Shown here: positions 42,848-51,264 of the stretch, one piece after another
How positions within the stretch are numbered: position 1 is the first letter of the stretch
Layout: each line of letters begins with the position of its first letter
Assembly: GCA_964482225.1 (NCBI GenBank)
Contig: CAYZWT010000015.1
Coordinates: 26,066 to 90,065 of the forward strand
Length of the DNA stretch: 64,000 bases
Reading direction: 5' to 3'
Source of the DNA: UBA1429 sp964482225
Lineage (GTDB): Bacteria; Chloroflexota; Anaerolineae; UBA1429
Position numbers and translations under genes: made by a program
Notes under the pieces: model-generated
Databases searched by the model: none
The model's input: only the letters and a program-made list of their open reading frames with translations
Told to the model about the DNA's origin: nothing

Positions 42848-43515
42848 CGCGATTCTCCCGATTGCGCGGCAGCCCTGTGCGCCTGGCGGGTGGGCTCTGG
42901 CAGGCGATAGCCCTTGCCGCAGGCCAACACCAAGTCCAGGGCGGCCTCCAGCGTCATCCGATGCCCCAACGAGACATACACAGGCCGCACGCCCGTGCGG
43001 GTGCGCAGCACCGCCCCGATCACCTCGTCTTGGTCGTACAGATAGCTGGTTGCGCCCCGCTCTCGGCCCGGCTCCTCATACGTTCCGCACAGGCGCGATT
43101 TGGCGCAGCCCACGGTGGGGTGATCCAGCAGGACGCCGATATGGGAGGCCAACCCCAGGCGGCGCGGGTGAGCATAGCCCTGGGCGTCCAGCATCAAGAC
43201 CTCGGGCGTGTGGGCCAGCCGCTCCAAGGCTTGCAGGATCACCGGCGCCTCGCGAAAGCTGAGCAGCCCTGGCACATACGGGTAGGTGATGGGCGCATCC
43301 ACGCACACCCGCTCCAGCTCGACCAGGGCAGGCAGCGCCAAGACCACCACGGCGGCGCGGGCGATCCCCCGGCGCAGCGAGACATCTACACCGGCGACCA
43401 TCGTGATCGGCGCGATAGGCGGCGCGATACGCACCTGCGCCGCCAGCTCGACTTGCAGAGCGCGGGCATCCTTGGGCGCCAGATCCCAGGGGTGTGTCGG
43501 CACAGGTGTGAGCAA
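42844..43515 (-). CDS. nfi: Endonuclease V
   Basis: The 223-residue protein matches endonuclease V: MVAGVDVSLRRG with the first catalytic Asp, YVPGLLSFREAPVIL with the Glu, and MLDAQGYAHPRRLGLASHIG with the second Asp. Then come VGCAKSRLCG and LGHRMTLEAAL. It nicks DNA (or RNA) one base 3' of inosine. The first Met equivalent is TTG 43515, preceded by GGAG; later ATG codons would remove the conserved start, so TTG is likely. It overlaps the cell-wall gene downstream by four bases. Confidence 0.9.
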   Translation of the reverse strand: MLTPVPTHPWDLAPKDARALQVELAAQVRIAPPIAPITMVAGVDVSLRRGIARAAVVVLALPALVELERVCVDAPITYPYVPGLLSFREAPVILQALERLAHTPEVLMLDAQGYAHPRRLGLASHIGVLLDHPTVGCAKSRLCGTYEEPGRERGATSYLYDQDEVIGAVLRTRTGVRPVYVSLGHRMTLEAALDLVLACGKGYRLPEPTRQAHRAAAQSGESR

Positions 43516-43568
43516 CGGGTGGCTCCTGGGCAGGGGATACGAGAGCTGTGACGGTTTACATTACTATA

Positions 43569-45296
43569 TCAGGCCAGCCCGTACCTTTGGGTAAACAGGG
43601 TATAAATATCCGTCGAGTGCTGCACCGCCGTCGCATCCCAGGGGACATCGGGCTCGACCATGAGCAGCGCCATATCCTGCGGGCCGCCCAGCCCGCCGTG
43701 GCAGGCCCACTGCTCCTCAAAGCAGCAGACATGGCGGGCATCGGGATCATAGCTGCCCATCAAGATCAGATCGCCCGAGGAACGGAAGCGGGCCATGCGG
43801 GCGATCTGCCGGGCGGCCCAATGGGCATAGGGAACATCGGCCAGGGGGTCCTGGCCCTCCACGTGATAGCCCTCGTCCAACGAGAGCACGCCCTCACGCC
43901 CAAAGATAATGACGCTATCCCCATCTCGCCCGATCACCAGCCAGATCCCCGGGTGCGCCACCAGTGAAGAGATCAGCGAAGGGTACAAGGAGATGACATC
44001 TCGCAGATCGAGCTGCTCCGGACGCGCGTTCAGGTATACGTGGCAGAGCGACCCTGAGCTTCGCACCACCAGCTCTGTATGCTCGCCGGTCTCGCCCCAG
44101 GCATGGGGGTCAAAGGGCAGCCTGCGCGCCACAAAGCTGCGCATCCATTGGGGAATGCGCGAGAGCGGCGGGGCGACGTTTTCCTCGATAGCCTGCAACT
44201 CTTCTTGCAGGTAGAGGGCGCGCATCAGATCCTGCCGGCTGACGCCATAGGTCTCGCTTAGCGCCACGCTGCGGCCCACCAGCTCTTGCAAGAGCTCGCC
44301 CACCGTCTGGCCAAACTCGCGGGCAAAGGGCGTCCCCTCGGTCATGCCGTGATCCGACAGGATGAACAGATCATAGGGACGGCTGAGGCCCAGCCGCCGA
44401 AAGTTGTCAATGCGCTGGATGCGGGCGTCAATGGCGCGCAGCGCGCGCAGCGCCGGCTTGGACAGGGGGCCATAGTGGTGCGCCAGCTCGTCATAGCCCA
44501 GGTAGGTTGTGTAGAGGGCGGGCACCCCGCGATAGATATCCAGCAGAGCGGAAAAGGTCTGGATCTCGCGCAGCACGACGTTGCTCATCACCCGCAAAAA
44601 GGGAAACATGCGGCCCAGGGGGCGCGGGGTCTCGCGGCGGATGGCGGCCTGGGCCCGCTGCGCCAGGTCCACCAGATACTCCCAGAGTGCCAGCACGATC
44701 ACGCGCAGGCTGCGCAACGGATTGAGCAGGAACAGCAGGAAAAAGCCCAGCCCGCGGATGCTCTCGAAAAAGCGATGCCGCCCGATAGAGCCCACGGTGA
44801 ACACCGAGAGCGAGGCGTCGCCATCGAACATGTTCATATAGCTAGAGCCGCCCTGCAGGATGCCACGGCCCTGCTGCGAGAAACGCTCCTGCAACGCCTG
44901 GGCTACGCTGGGGGTCGAGGAGACCAGGGTGGCGCCCGCCGCCTTGTCATACCAGCGATAGGCGGGCAGTTCGTCGTTGTTGCCAAAGAGGATACCCGCC
45001 TGCACCGCCGGCGTGGTGCCGGGGATGCCCGGCTTCCAGGGGTGCAGCCGCAGCTCGCCGCGCCGCAACATGCGCTGCAGCGCGGGCGCATAGCCCCGCT
45101 CCAGCGCGGTCAGCAGGTAGTCGTAGGCCAGCCCGTCAATCTGGATGACGATGAAACCCCGCCGCCCATCCGAGCTGACATGGGGCAACCCGAGCCGCCT
45201 GGCGAGCAGGGCGTACTTGGCCGAGTAAAAGCTCCCCAGCAAGGCCGCGACCACGCCCATGACGGCCTGGAATAGCGCGCTCAAGGTGTGTTTCAT
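43569..45296 (-). CDS. Alkaline-phosphatase-superfamily phosphodiesterase/nucleotide pyrophosphatase
   Basis: The 575-residue protein has a hydrophobic N-terminal stretch (about 5-25). The superfamily metal sites follow: IQIDGLAYDYL (D54), the nucleophile in PGTTPAVQAG (Thr about 94), YDELAHHYGP and LSDHGMTEG. A helical insert with hydrophobic stretches lies between. It likely hydrolyses a phosphodiester or phosphonate at the cell surface. ATG 45296 has no clear ribosome-binding site. It lies 50 bases upstream of the endonuclease V gene on the same strand. Confidence 0.75.
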   Translation of the reverse strand: MKHTLSALFQAVMGVVAALLGSFYSAKYALLARRLGLPHVSSDGRRGFIVIQIDGLAYDYLLTALERGYAPALQRMLRRGELRLHPWKPGIPGTTPAVQAGILFGNNDELPAYRWYDKAAGATLVSSTPSVAQALQERFSQQGRGILQGGSSYMNMFDGDASLSVFTVGSIGRHRFFESIRGLGFFLLFLLNPLRSLRVIVLALWEYLVDLAQRAQAAIRRETPRPLGRMFPFLRVMSNVVLREIQTFSALLDIYRGVPALYTTYLGYDELAHHYGPLSKPALRALRAIDARIQRIDNFRRLGLSRPYDLFILSDHGMTEGTPFAREFGQTVGELLQELVGRSVALSETYGVSRQDLMRALYLQEELQAIEENVAPPLSRIPQWMRSFVARRLPFDPHAWGETGEHTELVVRSSGSLCHVYLNARPEQLDLRDVISLYPSLISSLVAHPGIWLVIGRDGDSVIIFGREGVLSLDEGYHVEGQDPLADVPYAHWAARQIARMARFRSSGDLILMGSYDPDARHVCCFEEQWACHGGLGGPQDMALLMVEPDVPWDATAVQHSTDIYTLFTQRYGLA

Positions 45297-45390
45297 AGCG
45301 TTAGCACCCGCTGCGCTGCGGGGTGTGCCCCGCGCGCATGAGAACGAACCACAGCAAGAGTATAGCGCCCGCCGGCGGGGCTGGCAATGG

Positions 45391-45411
45391 GGAGCGGGCG
45401 TCTCGCCCGCC
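45391..45411. repeat. Dispersed GC-rich hairpin
   Basis: GGAGCGGGCGTCTCGCCCGCC contains the arms GCGGGCG and CGCCCGC around TCT. It is another copy of the hairpin seen at 20916 and 27279 and lies in the 233-base gap between divergent genes. Confidence 0.55.
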
Positions 45412-45511
45412 AACAAAGCGAAGCACTGCACAAGACTCGTCTTCGAGGGAGAGCGGCGGGCGACACGATGCAAGCCCCGCGCGCCTGCCGGTTCGTGCCC
45501 GTCTGAATCTG

Positions 45512-45520
45512 TGCTATAAT
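45512..45520 (+). promoter_or_regulatory. Extended -10 promoter giving a nearly leaderless mRNA
   Basis: TGCTATAAT is a perfect extended -10, with TATAAT at 45515-45520. ATG 45530 begins 10 bases after its end, so transcription would start at about 45527, zero to three bases before the start codon. No Shine-Dalgarno sequence precedes the ATG and no good -35 is present. Confidence 0.65.
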
Positions 45521-45529
45521 CCCCGCACG

Positions 45530-46288
45530 ATGAATCTATCCCAACACCCGTTGATGCAGCGTTTCGCCCAGGATCGCGTGTTCTGGCTGGTGGTGGCGGC
45601 CATCCTGGTGGCTTTTGTGCTCTTGCAAGCGCGTTCGGCCCTGGGGATTGCGTACATTATCGTTTCGCTCCTGGTCGCCGTCACGGTGCACGAGTGCAGC
45701 CATGCCTGGGCGGCGCTCCGGCTGGGCGACGACACGGCCGCCGCACGGGGGCGCATCTCGCTCAACCCCCTGGTACACCTGGATCCCCTGGGCACGGTGA
45801 TGATGGTCATTACGGCGCTCACGGGTTTTGGCCTGGGCTGGGGCAAGCCGGTGCCCGTGGCGCCCTATCGCTTGCGTTACGGCCCGCGCGTGGGCAATGG
45901 CCTCGTCTCTCTAGCGGGCCCACTGTCCAACATCCTGCTGGCCGCCGCCCTGGGGCTGGCGGTGCGCCTTTCAGGCAACGTTGTCTATGCTCTGCCCTGG
46001 TTGGCCGATCTGCTTGTCACGGTGGTCATGCTGAACCTGGTGATCGCCGTATTCAACCTGCTGCCCATCCCGCCGCTGGATGGTTATAGCGTCCTGATCG
46101 GGCTGCTGGCCCTGCCGCGCACCCGCTGGGGCCACCAGGCGGCCAACACCCTGGAAAGCTGGAACCGGTTCGGGATGCTGCTGCTGTTTGGCCTGATCCT
46201 GTTTTCCCAGTTCATGGGCTTGAACCTGCTGGGGCGCCTGGTGGGCCAGCCCGCGTTGGCGCTCTATCGCGTCATCCTGGGGGGCTAG
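45530..46288 (+). CDS. Site-2-protease-type membrane metalloprotease (M50)
   Basis: The 252-residue protein carries the zinc site HECSH (54-58) inside a membrane segment and the third ligand in NLLPIPPLDG (about 176-185). Four to six hydrophobic segments are present. It has the short form of the family without PDZ or CBS domains. Such proteases cut membrane-bound anti-sigma factors or signal peptides within the bilayer; no partner is encoded beside it. The start is fixed by the family N-terminus and the close promoter; the message appears leaderless. Confidence 0.85.
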   Translation: MNLSQHPLMQRFAQDRVFWLVVAAILVAFVLLQARSALGIAYIIVSLLVAVTVHECSHAWAALRLGDDTAAARGRISLNPLVHLDPLGTVMMVITALTGFGLGWGKPVPVAPYRLRYGPRVGNGLVSLAGPLSNILLAAALGLAVRLSGNVVYALPWLADLLVTVVMLNLVIAVFNLLPIPPLDGYSVLIGLLALPRTRWGHQAANTLESWNRFGMLLLFGLILFSQFMGLNLLGRLVGQPALALYRVILGG

Positions 46289-46333
46289 GCGTGATCGCGC
46301 TCGCCCCGGCCCCTCTCTGATCCTGGCGGCGCC

Positions 46334-46855
46334 ATGCGGCCATCTCGCTGGCTCTATCGGGCGCGCCAGGGCTTGACGCGGCTGGCCGTGGCGTTGCGGC
46401 CCGGCGCGCTGGACGAGTCGCCTGCCCGCCAACGGCTCTCGCCCCAGGCATGGGCCTTGTTCGCCCGCATGGCGCCCGGAGATCGCGCCCATGCCCTATG
46501 CGTGTTGGCGCGTTTGGAGGCGCGCGGCCCGGTAGCGCCCTGGCTGGCCCAGGCCGCCCTGCTGCACGATGTGGGCAAGAGTGAAGGCCGCTTGACGCTG
46601 CCCCATCGCGCCGCTATTGTCTTGCTCGGAGCGCGCTTGCCCCGCTGGGCCAGCACCGATCCGGCAAGCTGGCGCTACCCGTTCCATGTACACCTGCGGC
46701 ACGCCCGGCGCGGCGCAGAGCTGTGCGCCCAGGCCGGGTGCGACCCGCGCGCCGTGGCGCTGGTGCGCTGGCACGAGGCCCCGCCGGACGCGGGGGTAAA
46801 AGATACGCTGCGAGACGCCCTGGATGCCTTGCGGGCCGCCGACGATCGTTGCTGA
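46334..46855 (+). CDS. HD-domain protein
   Basis: The 173-residue protein has the HD phosphohydrolase pattern: H53 in GDRAHALCVLARL, H78-D79 in AALLHDVGKSEG, then RRGAELCAQAGCDPRAVALVRWHE with a further His. It is small, with no attached synthetase or GGDEF domain. The substrate may be a nucleotide or cyclic nucleotide. It lies 45 bases after the protease gene and 37 before a glycosyltransferase gene, so it is likely co-transcribed with both. Confidence 0.75.
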   Translation: MRPSRWLYRARQGLTRLAVALRPGALDESPARQRLSPQAWALFARMAPGDRAHALCVLARLEARGPVAPWLAQAALLHDVGKSEGRLTLPHRAAIVLLGARLPRWASTDPASWRYPFHVHLRHARRGAELCAQAGCDPRAVALVRWHEAPPDAGVKDTLRDALDALRAADDRC

Positions 46856-46892
46856 CGGCCCTGTGGCGCCGCCGCACCATGAGGGAGACTGC

Positions 46893-47624
46893 ATGAGCCA
46901 ACAACCGTTGTCAGATCACCCTGTGGCCAGCCTGACCGTGAGCCTGCCCGCCTATAACGAGCAGGACAATATCGGCCCCATGGTCCATCTGGTGCGCGAC
47001 CAAGTCGGCCCTCTGGTCGAGGACCTGGAGATCATTGTGGTGGACGATGGCAGCGCCGACGACACCGCCTCGGTGGTGGCCGCCATCGCCCAAGAGGACC
47101 CGCGCGTGCGCCTGATCCGCCATCCCGTCAACCAGGGCTATGGGGCCGCCGTGTACGACGGCGTTTGGGCTGCCACAAAGGAATGTATCTTTTTCACCGA
47201 TTCTGACCGCCAGTTCAGCCTGGAGGAGCTGCCCCGCTTTATGGCCCGGCTGGCCGAGGCCGACCTGGTGATCGGCTATCGTTATGCCCGCAGCGACCCC
47301 TGGTTTCGGCGGCTGTTCGGCCAGGGATGGAGCTGGCTGGTGAACCTGATGTTCGGCTATACGGCCCGCGACGTGGATTGCGCCTACAAGCTCTTTCGTC
47401 GCCAGGTGATCGAGACGATCCAGGTGGATTCGCGGGGCGCGACCTTTAGCGCCGAGTTCCTGGTGCGGGCCAAGCGCGCCGGCTTGCGCATTGTCGAGGA
47501 GCCGGTGAGCCATCACCCACGCGTGGCGGGCAGCCAGACCGGCGCCAACCCCCGGGTGATATTGCGCGCCTTTCGCGAGCTGGCCAAGCTGCGCTGGCGC
47601 ATCTTGCGGGGTGGGCATGTCTGA
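46893..47624 (+). CDS. Glycosyltransferase family 2 protein
   Basis: The 243-residue protein has the GT2 fold: LTVSLPAYNEQDNIGPMV, LEIIVVDDGSADDTA, and the metal-binding FTDSDRQF where DxD is expected. It resembles dolichyl- or polyprenyl-phosphate sugar synthases in size, but no membrane helices follow. ATG 46893 follows GAGGGAG. Its end overlaps the next glycosyltransferase gene by 8 bases. Confidence 0.85.
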   Translation: MSQQPLSDHPVASLTVSLPAYNEQDNIGPMVHLVRDQVGPLVEDLEIIVVDDGSADDTASVVAAIAQEDPRVRLIRHPVNQGYGAAVYDGVWAATKECIFFTDSDRQFSLEELPRFMARLAEADLVIGYRYARSDPWFRRLFGQGWSWLVNLMFGYTARDVDCAYKLFRRQVIETIQVDSRGATFSAEFLVRAKRAGLRIVEEPVSHHPRVAGSQTGANPRVILRAFRELAKLRWRILRGGHV

Positions 47625-48858
47625 TCTCGAAGCGTCCTCGGGCGCAACGGGGCGCCCCTATCGGGTGCTGATGATCGCGCCCACCTCGTTCTTTGCCGAT
47701 TATGGTTGCCATGTGCGCATCCTGGAGGAAGCGCGCTACCTCCAAAGCCAAGGCCACGAGCCCGCCATCGTCACCTACCAGAACGGGCGCAACCTGGACG
47801 GCCTGACCATCTTTCGCACGCTGCCCATCCCCTGGCGCACCGACTATGAGGTGGGCTCCTCACGGCACAAGATCGCCTTTGATGCGCTGTTGGCCGTGCG
47901 ATCCATCCAGGCGATGCTGGGCTGGCGGCCCGATATCATCCACGCCCACCTGCACGAGGGGGCGCTGATCGGGCTGGCCCTCTCCAGGCTTTGCGGCTGT
48001 CCCCTGGTGTGCGATCTACAGGGCAGCCTCACCGCCGAGATGCTGGATCACGGCTTTGTGCGCCAGGGGAGCCTGGCCCATCGCGCCTTTTACCGGCTGG
48101 AGCGGTTCATCAACCGCGCTGCGCCCCACATCCTGACCAGCACCCAGCAGACCGCCCGCCTCTTGCAGGAGCGCTTTGGCTGCGCGGCAGAGCGGGTCAC
48201 CCACGTGCCCGATTGTGTCAACACCGCCGTATTTGCGCCCGCCCCTCGGGACGACGCCTGGCGCGCCCGACGCGCCGCATTGGGCATCCCGCCAGAGCGG
48301 CTGGTCGTGGCCTATCTGGGGCTGCTGGCCGAATACCAGGGCACGAGCCACCTGCTCCGGGCAGCGGCAGAGCTGTGTCGCCGCCGCGACGACCTGCACT
48401 TTTTGATCGCCGGGTTCCCCAACATGGAACGTTACCGTCTGGAAGCCGAGTCACTGGGCATCGGCGCGCGCTGCTCCTTCCCCGGCAAGGTGCCCTATGA
48501 GCAGGCGCCCGCCCTGCTCGCCCTGGGGGATGTGGCCGTCTCGCCCAAGCTATCTGCCACCGAGGGGGCCGGCAAGCTGCTCAACTATATGGCCCTGGGC
48601 CTGCCCACGGTGGCGTTCGATACGCCGGTGAGCCGCGAGTACCTGGGCGAAGATGGGGTATACGCCGCCGCGGGCGATAGCCACGCCCTGGCCGACGCGC
48701 TGCACGCCTTGATGGAGGATGCGCCGCTGCGGCAAGAGCTGGCCGGCCGGCTGCGCCTGCGGGCGCAACAGCGCTATGCCTGGTCCTCTTCCGGCGAGCT
48801 GATCTTGCAGACGTACCGGGCGGCCCAGGGCGATCACCGGCGCAAGAGGGCCTCCTGA
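47617..48858 (+). CDS. Glycosyltransferase family 4 protein
   Basis: The 413-residue protein is a GT-B fold enzyme: YRVLMIAPTSFFADYGCHVR, PDIIHAHLHEGAL in the N-terminal half, and VVAYLGLLAEYQGTSHLL and KLSATEGAGKLLNYMALGLPTVAF in the nucleotide-sugar-binding half. The usual Glu of the EGxG motif is present in TEGAGK. ATG 47617 lies inside the end of the GT2 gene, with GGGGTGG upstream. The pair probably acts on the same glycan or glycolipid. Its 3' end overlaps the convergent desulfhydrase gene by 25 bases. Confidence 0.85.
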   Translation: MSDLEASSGATGRPYRVLMIAPTSFFADYGCHVRILEEARYLQSQGHEPAIVTYQNGRNLDGLTIFRTLPIPWRTDYEVGSSRHKIAFDALLAVRSIQAMLGWRPDIIHAHLHEGALIGLALSRLCGCPLVCDLQGSLTAEMLDHGFVRQGSLAHRAFYRLERFINRAAPHILTSTQQTARLLQERFGCAAERVTHVPDCVNTAVFAPAPRDDAWRARRAALGIPPERLVVAYLGLLAEYQGTSHLLRAAAELCRRRDDLHFLIAGFPNMERYRLEAESLGIGARCSFPGKVPYEQAPALLALGDVAVSPKLSATEGAGKLLNYMALGLPTVAFDTPVSREYLGEDGVYAAAGDSHALADALHALMEDAPLRQELAGRLRLRAQQRYAWSSSGELILQTYRAAQGDHRRKRAS

Positions 48859-49805
48859 TAGGCGAATAGCGCAGGCGTGCCGCCTGTGTGCCAAAAGAGT
48901 ACCGCCTCGTCGCGCCGCCAGGCCCTCTCGCGGATCAGGGCGATCAGGCCCGCCATCGCCTTGGACGTGTAGACCGGATCCAACAGCACCCCTTCATAGC
49001 GCGCCAGCAGCCCGATAGCCTCTCGCTCCGGCTCGCCCATCACCCCATAGCCGCCGCCGATATAGTCGTCTACCACCATGACGCCATCCTCAGGCACATC
49101 TACGCGCACGCCCAGGTGCTCGATCACGAGCCGGGCCAGGCGCAGCACCCGGGGCGCCAGCACGTCGGCGGGCTCGTCCACACTGATGCCCATGATGCGC
49201 CCGGCATAGTGCATGGCGGCGGCGCCGGCCACCAGACCGCCCTGAGTGCCGCCCGAGCTGGAGGCCAGCGCCAGGGTATGGAACTCGACTTGGGCCTGGC
49301 GCACCGCCTCGTGCATGGCCTCAAAATAGGCGGCGGCGCCAATGGCATTTGAGCCGCCATAGGGGATCAAGTAGGGGGTGCGCCCCGCCGCGCGCTCCTC
49401 CTCGGCGATCTCTTGCATGATCTCGGCGCGGTCGCGGTCGCCGGTCCAGCGCACCTGTGCCCCCAACAGGTGATCCAGCAGCAGGTTGCCGGTGGTCGCT
49501 TCTGGGGCCAGGGGGCCGAGCGCCAGGATGCAGCGCAGGCCGCAACGCGCCGCCGCAGCCGCCGTCTGGCGAGCATGGTTCGATTGGGCGGCCCCCGCCG
49601 TAATGACCGTATCCGCCTCGTGCTGCACGGCATCGCCCATCAGGTATTCGAGCTTGCGCGTCTTGTTGCCGCCCAGGGCCAGGCCGGTGAGATCATCGCG
49701 CTTGATCCACAACTGGGGGCCGCCCAGGGCCCGGCTCAGGCGCTCCAGGGGCATCAGAGGCGTCGGCAGATGCGCCAGGGGAATGCGGGGCAGCTTGCTG
49801 GCCAT
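48834..49805 (-). CDS. D-cysteine desulfhydrase/ACC-deaminase family PLP enzyme
   Basis: The 323-residue protein has the fold-type II PLP pattern of this family: LWIKRDDLTGLALGGNKTRKLEYL with the PLP Lys, ITAGAAQSNHARQTAAAAA, and SSSGGTQGGLVAG for phosphate binding. The end FWHTGGTPALF is typical of D-cysteine desulfhydrase. It would cleave D-cysteine (or a related amino acid) to pyruvate, ammonia and sulfide. ATG 49805 follows AAGGAGGG; an earlier ATG is possible 18 codons upstream but poorly placed. It is divergent from recA. Confidence 0.85.
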   Translation of the reverse strand: MASKLPRIPLAHLPTPLMPLERLSRALGGPQLWIKRDDLTGLALGGNKTRKLEYLMGDAVQHEADTVITAGAAQSNHARQTAAAAARCGLRCILALGPLAPEATTGNLLLDHLLGAQVRWTGDRDRAEIMQEIAEEERAAGRTPYLIPYGGSNAIGAAAYFEAMHEAVRQAQVEFHTLALASSSGGTQGGLVAGAAAMHYAGRIMGISVDEPADVLAPRVLRLARLVIEHLGVRVDVPEDGVMVVDDYIGGGYGVMGEPEREAIGLLARYEGVLLDPVYTSKAMAGLIALIRERAWRRDEAVLFWHTGGTPALFAYQEALLRR

Positions 49806-49848
49806 AGAACCCTCCTTGTCGCGCTCGCAATAAAGGGATTGTGAATAC

Positions 49849-49877
49849 TTGCGTTTCATAACTAGATAATGTACACT
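49849..49877 (+). promoter_or_regulatory. Probable recA promoter
   Basis: TTGCGT (49849-49854), a 17-base spacer and TACACT (49872-49877) lie about 36 bases before the recA ATG. A second candidate -10 (GATAAT, 49865-49870) has no good -35. I see no LexA box of the E. coli or Bacillus type. Confidence 0.4.
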
Positions 49878-49912
49878 GTAGCCGTGGATAGAGCCAACTG
49901 CGAGGGATTACC

Positions 49913-50962
49913 ATGACAGTTGACGGCAGACAAAAGGCGCTGGATACCACGCTGGCCCAGATCCGTAAACGCTATGGCGATGGCGCGATCATGAAATTGG
50001 GCGATGGCGCCAATCTCGATGTGGATGTGATCCCCACCGGGTGCCTGGCTTTGGACGTGGCCCTGGGCGTGGGGGGCATCCCCCGGGGGCGCATCACCGA
50101 GATCTATGGGCCCGAATCCTCGGGCAAGACCACCCTGTGTCAGCATATCATAGCCGAGTGTCAAAAGCTAGGCGGCACAGCCGCCTTTGTGGATGTCGAG
50201 CATGCGTTGGACCCCGCCTATGCGGAGCGATGCGGCGTCAACATCGACGAGTTGTACCTTTCTCAGCCCGACACCGGCGAGCAGGCCCTCGAAATCACCG
50301 AGGCCCTGGTGCGCAGCGGCGCGGTAGATTGCATCGTGATCGACTCGGTGGCCGCCCTGGTGCCCCAGGCCGAGATCGAGGGCGAGATGGGCGATGCCCA
50401 CATGGGCTTGCAGGCGCGCCTCATGTCTCAGGCGCTACGCAAGCTGACGGGCGCCATCAAACGCAGCAACACGGCCGTCATTTTCACCAACCAGTTGCGT
50501 ATGAAGATCGGGGTGCTCTTTGGCAACCCCGAAACCACCAGCGGCGGCAACGCGCTCAAGTTCTATGCCGCCGTGCGGATTGACGTGCGCCGCGCCGAGG
50601 CCATCAAGGAAAAGGGCGAGGTCACGGGCAACCGGGTGCGAGCCCGCATCAAAAAGAACAAAGTGGCGCCGCCTTTCAAGGTTGCCGAGTTCGATATCAT
50701 GTTCGATCATGGCATTTCCAAAGAGGGCAGCCTGCTGGACGTGGCCGTCGAAATGGGCGCCATCGAACGCAAGGGCTCGTACTATTCCTACGGCGACACG
50801 CGTCTGGCGCAAGGTCGCGAGAACGCCAAAGAGTATTTGCGGGAACATCCCGAGATCGCTGCCGAGATCGAGCAGCATGTGCGCAGTAACTTGAAGCTTG
50901 TGGCGCACAGCATGCTCGACTCAGAGGTCGTAGCCGAGGAGATGGAACAAGTCGAAGAGTGA
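49913..50962 (+). CDS. recA: Recombinase RecA
   Basis: The 349-residue product has the RecA order: the N-terminal helix, Walker A GPESSGKTT (66-74), ALDPAYAERCGVNID, Walker B CIVIDSVAAL, the DNA-binding loops AEIEGEMGDAHMGLQARLMSQALRKL and NQLRMKIGVLFGNPETTSGGN, and the acidic C-terminus EEMEQVEE. It forms filaments on single-stranded DNA for strand exchange and SOS induction. It is followed by recX after a 302-base gap. Confidence 0.98.
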   Translation: MTVDGRQKALDTTLAQIRKRYGDGAIMKLGDGANLDVDVIPTGCLALDVALGVGGIPRGRITEIYGPESSGKTTLCQHIIAECQKLGGTAAFVDVEHALDPAYAERCGVNIDELYLSQPDTGEQALEITEALVRSGAVDCIVIDSVAALVPQAEIEGEMGDAHMGLQARLMSQALRKLTGAIKRSNTAVIFTNQLRMKIGVLFGNPETTSGGNALKFYAAVRIDVRRAEAIKEKGEVTGNRVRARIKKNKVAPPFKVAEFDIMFDHGISKEGSLLDVAVEMGAIERKGSYYSYGDTRLAQGRENAKEYLREHPEIAAEIEQHVRSNLKLVAHSMLDSEVVAEEMEQVEE

Positions 50963-51145
50963 TCTTGGATGCGCCTGTCCGGGGCGCTTCCTTGGCCGGA
51001 GGAACGATCAGGCCACGGGCGCGTTGTGCGACGATTGGCAGCACGCGGCGCATGGCCGGTCAAGCCGGACTGGAGTCGCTTTTCCTTGTGTTCACGCCCA
51101 CCTGGAGGATACAGGGCTGCTTGAGTGTACCGTGTCCTGTTGACA

Positions 51146-51154
51146 TGGTATAGT
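51146..51154 (+). promoter_or_regulatory. Extended -10 promoter upstream of recX
   Basis: TGGTATAGT (TGn plus TATAGT) lies 110 bases before recX, without a good -35. Transcription would start at about 51161, before the hairpins of the recX leader. Confidence 0.5.
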
Positions 51155-51160
51155 TCAGGC

Positions 51161-51264
51161 TACCAGCCATTCTGCCCCCCAGGGCAGAGTGGTTACAGGG
51201 CTTTCAGGTTTTCGGGGCTGCGGCTATGGCTGCAGTCCCGTTTTGTTTGTCTGGGGGGAAATTA
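51161..51264 (+). other. Structured recX leader with possible attenuator
   Basis: The leader holds two hairpins: TCTGCCC/GGGCAGA (51171-51188, 4-base loop) and an intrinsic terminator at 51213-51250. The G-rich ribosome-binding site of recX comes directly after the terminator T-run. It could attenuate recX, whether transcribed from recA or from the promoter at 51146. Confidence 0.5.
51213..51250 (+). terminator. Intrinsic terminator between recA and recX
   Basis: CGGGGCTGC (51213-51221) pairs with GCAGTCCCG (51232-51240) over nine positions with one wobble and a 10-base loop. It is followed by TTTTGTTTGT. Read-through would couple a small share of recA transcripts to recX. Confidence 0.75.

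Noticed and set aside
49861..49880. LexA-type SOS box before recA
   Set aside because: No E. coli-type CTGT-N8-ACAG or Bacillus-type GAAC-N4-GTTC palindrome could be found there; Chloroflexota boxes are not well enough known to me to call by eye.
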